DNA of 64,000 nucleotides. Origin: Roseimaritima multifibrata. GTDB taxonomy: Bacteria; Planctomycetota; Planctomycetia; Pirellulales; Pirellulaceae. The notes below the pieces were generated by a model. That model ran no database searches. It saw only the letters and a program-made list of their open reading frames with translations, and was not told where the DNA came from. Of the stretch, positions 63,396-64,000 are shown in pieces (position 1 is the stretch's first letter; every line of letters begins with the position of its first letter). The translations under genes and the position numbers were made by a program. The stretch spans positions 5,704,001 to 5,768,000 of the forward strand of contig NZ_CP036262.1 of NCBI RefSeq assembly GCF_007741495.1, read 5' to 3'.

Positions 63396-64000
63396 CTAAG
63401 TGCTGGAACCTGTTTTCGCGTCGCCGCTTAGAGGAGACCCCGAGGTGGCTGGTTTGAAAACGAAGATCGGCTTCAACAACTCTCTTCTCACAATGTGCTG
63501 CAAGCGTTCGATGTAGGATTGGCTCAGCCGCGTCCCCTTTGACATCAGACGAGACCCATCGGCCTGGGATTCCACATGCTCGGCAAGCACCATCCCTTCA
63601 CGCAGTTGCCGTGCCGTGACTTCGATCACAATCCTTGTCGCTCCTCCGGCATCCCGACTCCCGCACGCAGTCGGGAACGCATCGACGACCAAGCTGGGAA
63701 TTTCGGGCATTCGCGCGGTGACCGCTTGAGCGATCGCTGCGGAGGGAAGGCCACTCCGCTCAAACGCTTCGGCTTCCATCGCCGCCCGCACCAACGTTGC
63801 TCCCGATTCGATTCGCTCCTGAGTGCTAGAAGGTTTCAGCGTGAATTTACCGATTGCCGTCGGATGGTTCCCGACCATCTCCGCGACCGCTTCCAATCGT
63901 GGAATGTTGCGAATCAGGCGTTTACCCGCCTGAGCTTGCTGGACGCCGATGGTCGCCGACCCGATCCCGTCAGCCGCAGCCGACTCATCCGACAAGGAAA
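63396..64000 (-). CDS. Probable HD-domain signalling protein, C-terminal part (5' end outside window)
   Basis: The minus-strand frame is open to the window edge, so the N terminus is missing. The visible part has GKRLIRNIPRLEAVAEMVGNHP, like the end of HD/HD-GYP domains where ...IPRLE(S/E)VAE.I is common, and then a C-terminal unit VTARQLREGMVLAEHVESQADGSRLMSKGTRLSQSYIERLQ, a pattern found in planctomycete response regulators with HD domains. The HD residues themselves would be outside the window, so the call is by resemblance. Confidence 0.6.
   Translation of the reverse strand, partial: SLSDESAAADGIGSATIGVQQAQAGKRLIRNIPRLEAVAEMVGNHPTAIGKFTLKPSSTQERIESGATLVRAAMEAEAFERSGLPSAAIAQAVTARMPEIPSLVVDAFPTACGSRDAGGATRIVIEVTARQLREGMVLAEHVESQADGSRLMSKGTRLSQSYIERLQHIVRRELLKPIFVFKPATSGSPLSGDAKTGSST

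Overview
The window looks like a chromosome segment of a planctomycete, most likely Pirellulaceae (Rhodopirellula and relatives). The signs are a PVC-type membrane-bound dehydrogenase fused to a cytochrome c domain, several Gfo/Idh/MocA oxidoreductases with Tat-like leaders, a DUF6580 membrane protein, oversized TolC-like lipoproteins, and many planctomycete-style proteins of unknown function. No rRNA or tRNA gene was recognised.

Layout. 1-15.0 kb is core genome: the 5' part of a PPi-type PEP carboxykinase, a TrhO-RluA fusion for RNA modification, a TolC-like lipoprotein, a coiled-coil membrane protein, a CBS protein, a zinc-ribbon membrane protein, then rpmF-fabD-fabG-acpP-fabF for fatty acid synthesis. 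15.3-15.9 kb holds a YdeI-like gene.

15.9-37.9 kb is the accessory core and the main discovery. About 27 imperfect hairpin repeats, mostly 72-90 bp, have AAC/GTT end triplets like integron attC sites. They are regularly interspersed with small minus-strand genes of unknown function, many of them membrane proteins. I read this as a large gene-cassette array with no integron integrase in the window (a CALIN). Two attC-like sites are each interrupted by a related group II intron. One intron carries a reverse transcriptase/maturase; the other has lost it. The array also contains a non-coding long-hairpin cassette in three to four copies, a duplicated cassette (one copy with an internal stop), and an IS91-type element with a tyrosine recombinase. 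A second, different IS91-type transposase sits at the right end, where attI/intI would be expected.

39.6-64 kb is again core-like: a VWA protein, a Ski2-like helicase, secreted proteins, Gfo/Idh/MocA oxidoreductases, a DUF6580 protein, a TolC-like lipoprotein, a three-gene set (sugar isomerase-like, oxidoreductase, GDSL esterase) that suggests processing of acetylated plant or algal polysaccharide, the PVC-type dehydrogenase, an anti-sigma-like membrane protein, sucC-sucD of the TCA cycle, and the C-terminal part of a probable HD-type signalling protein running off the right edge.
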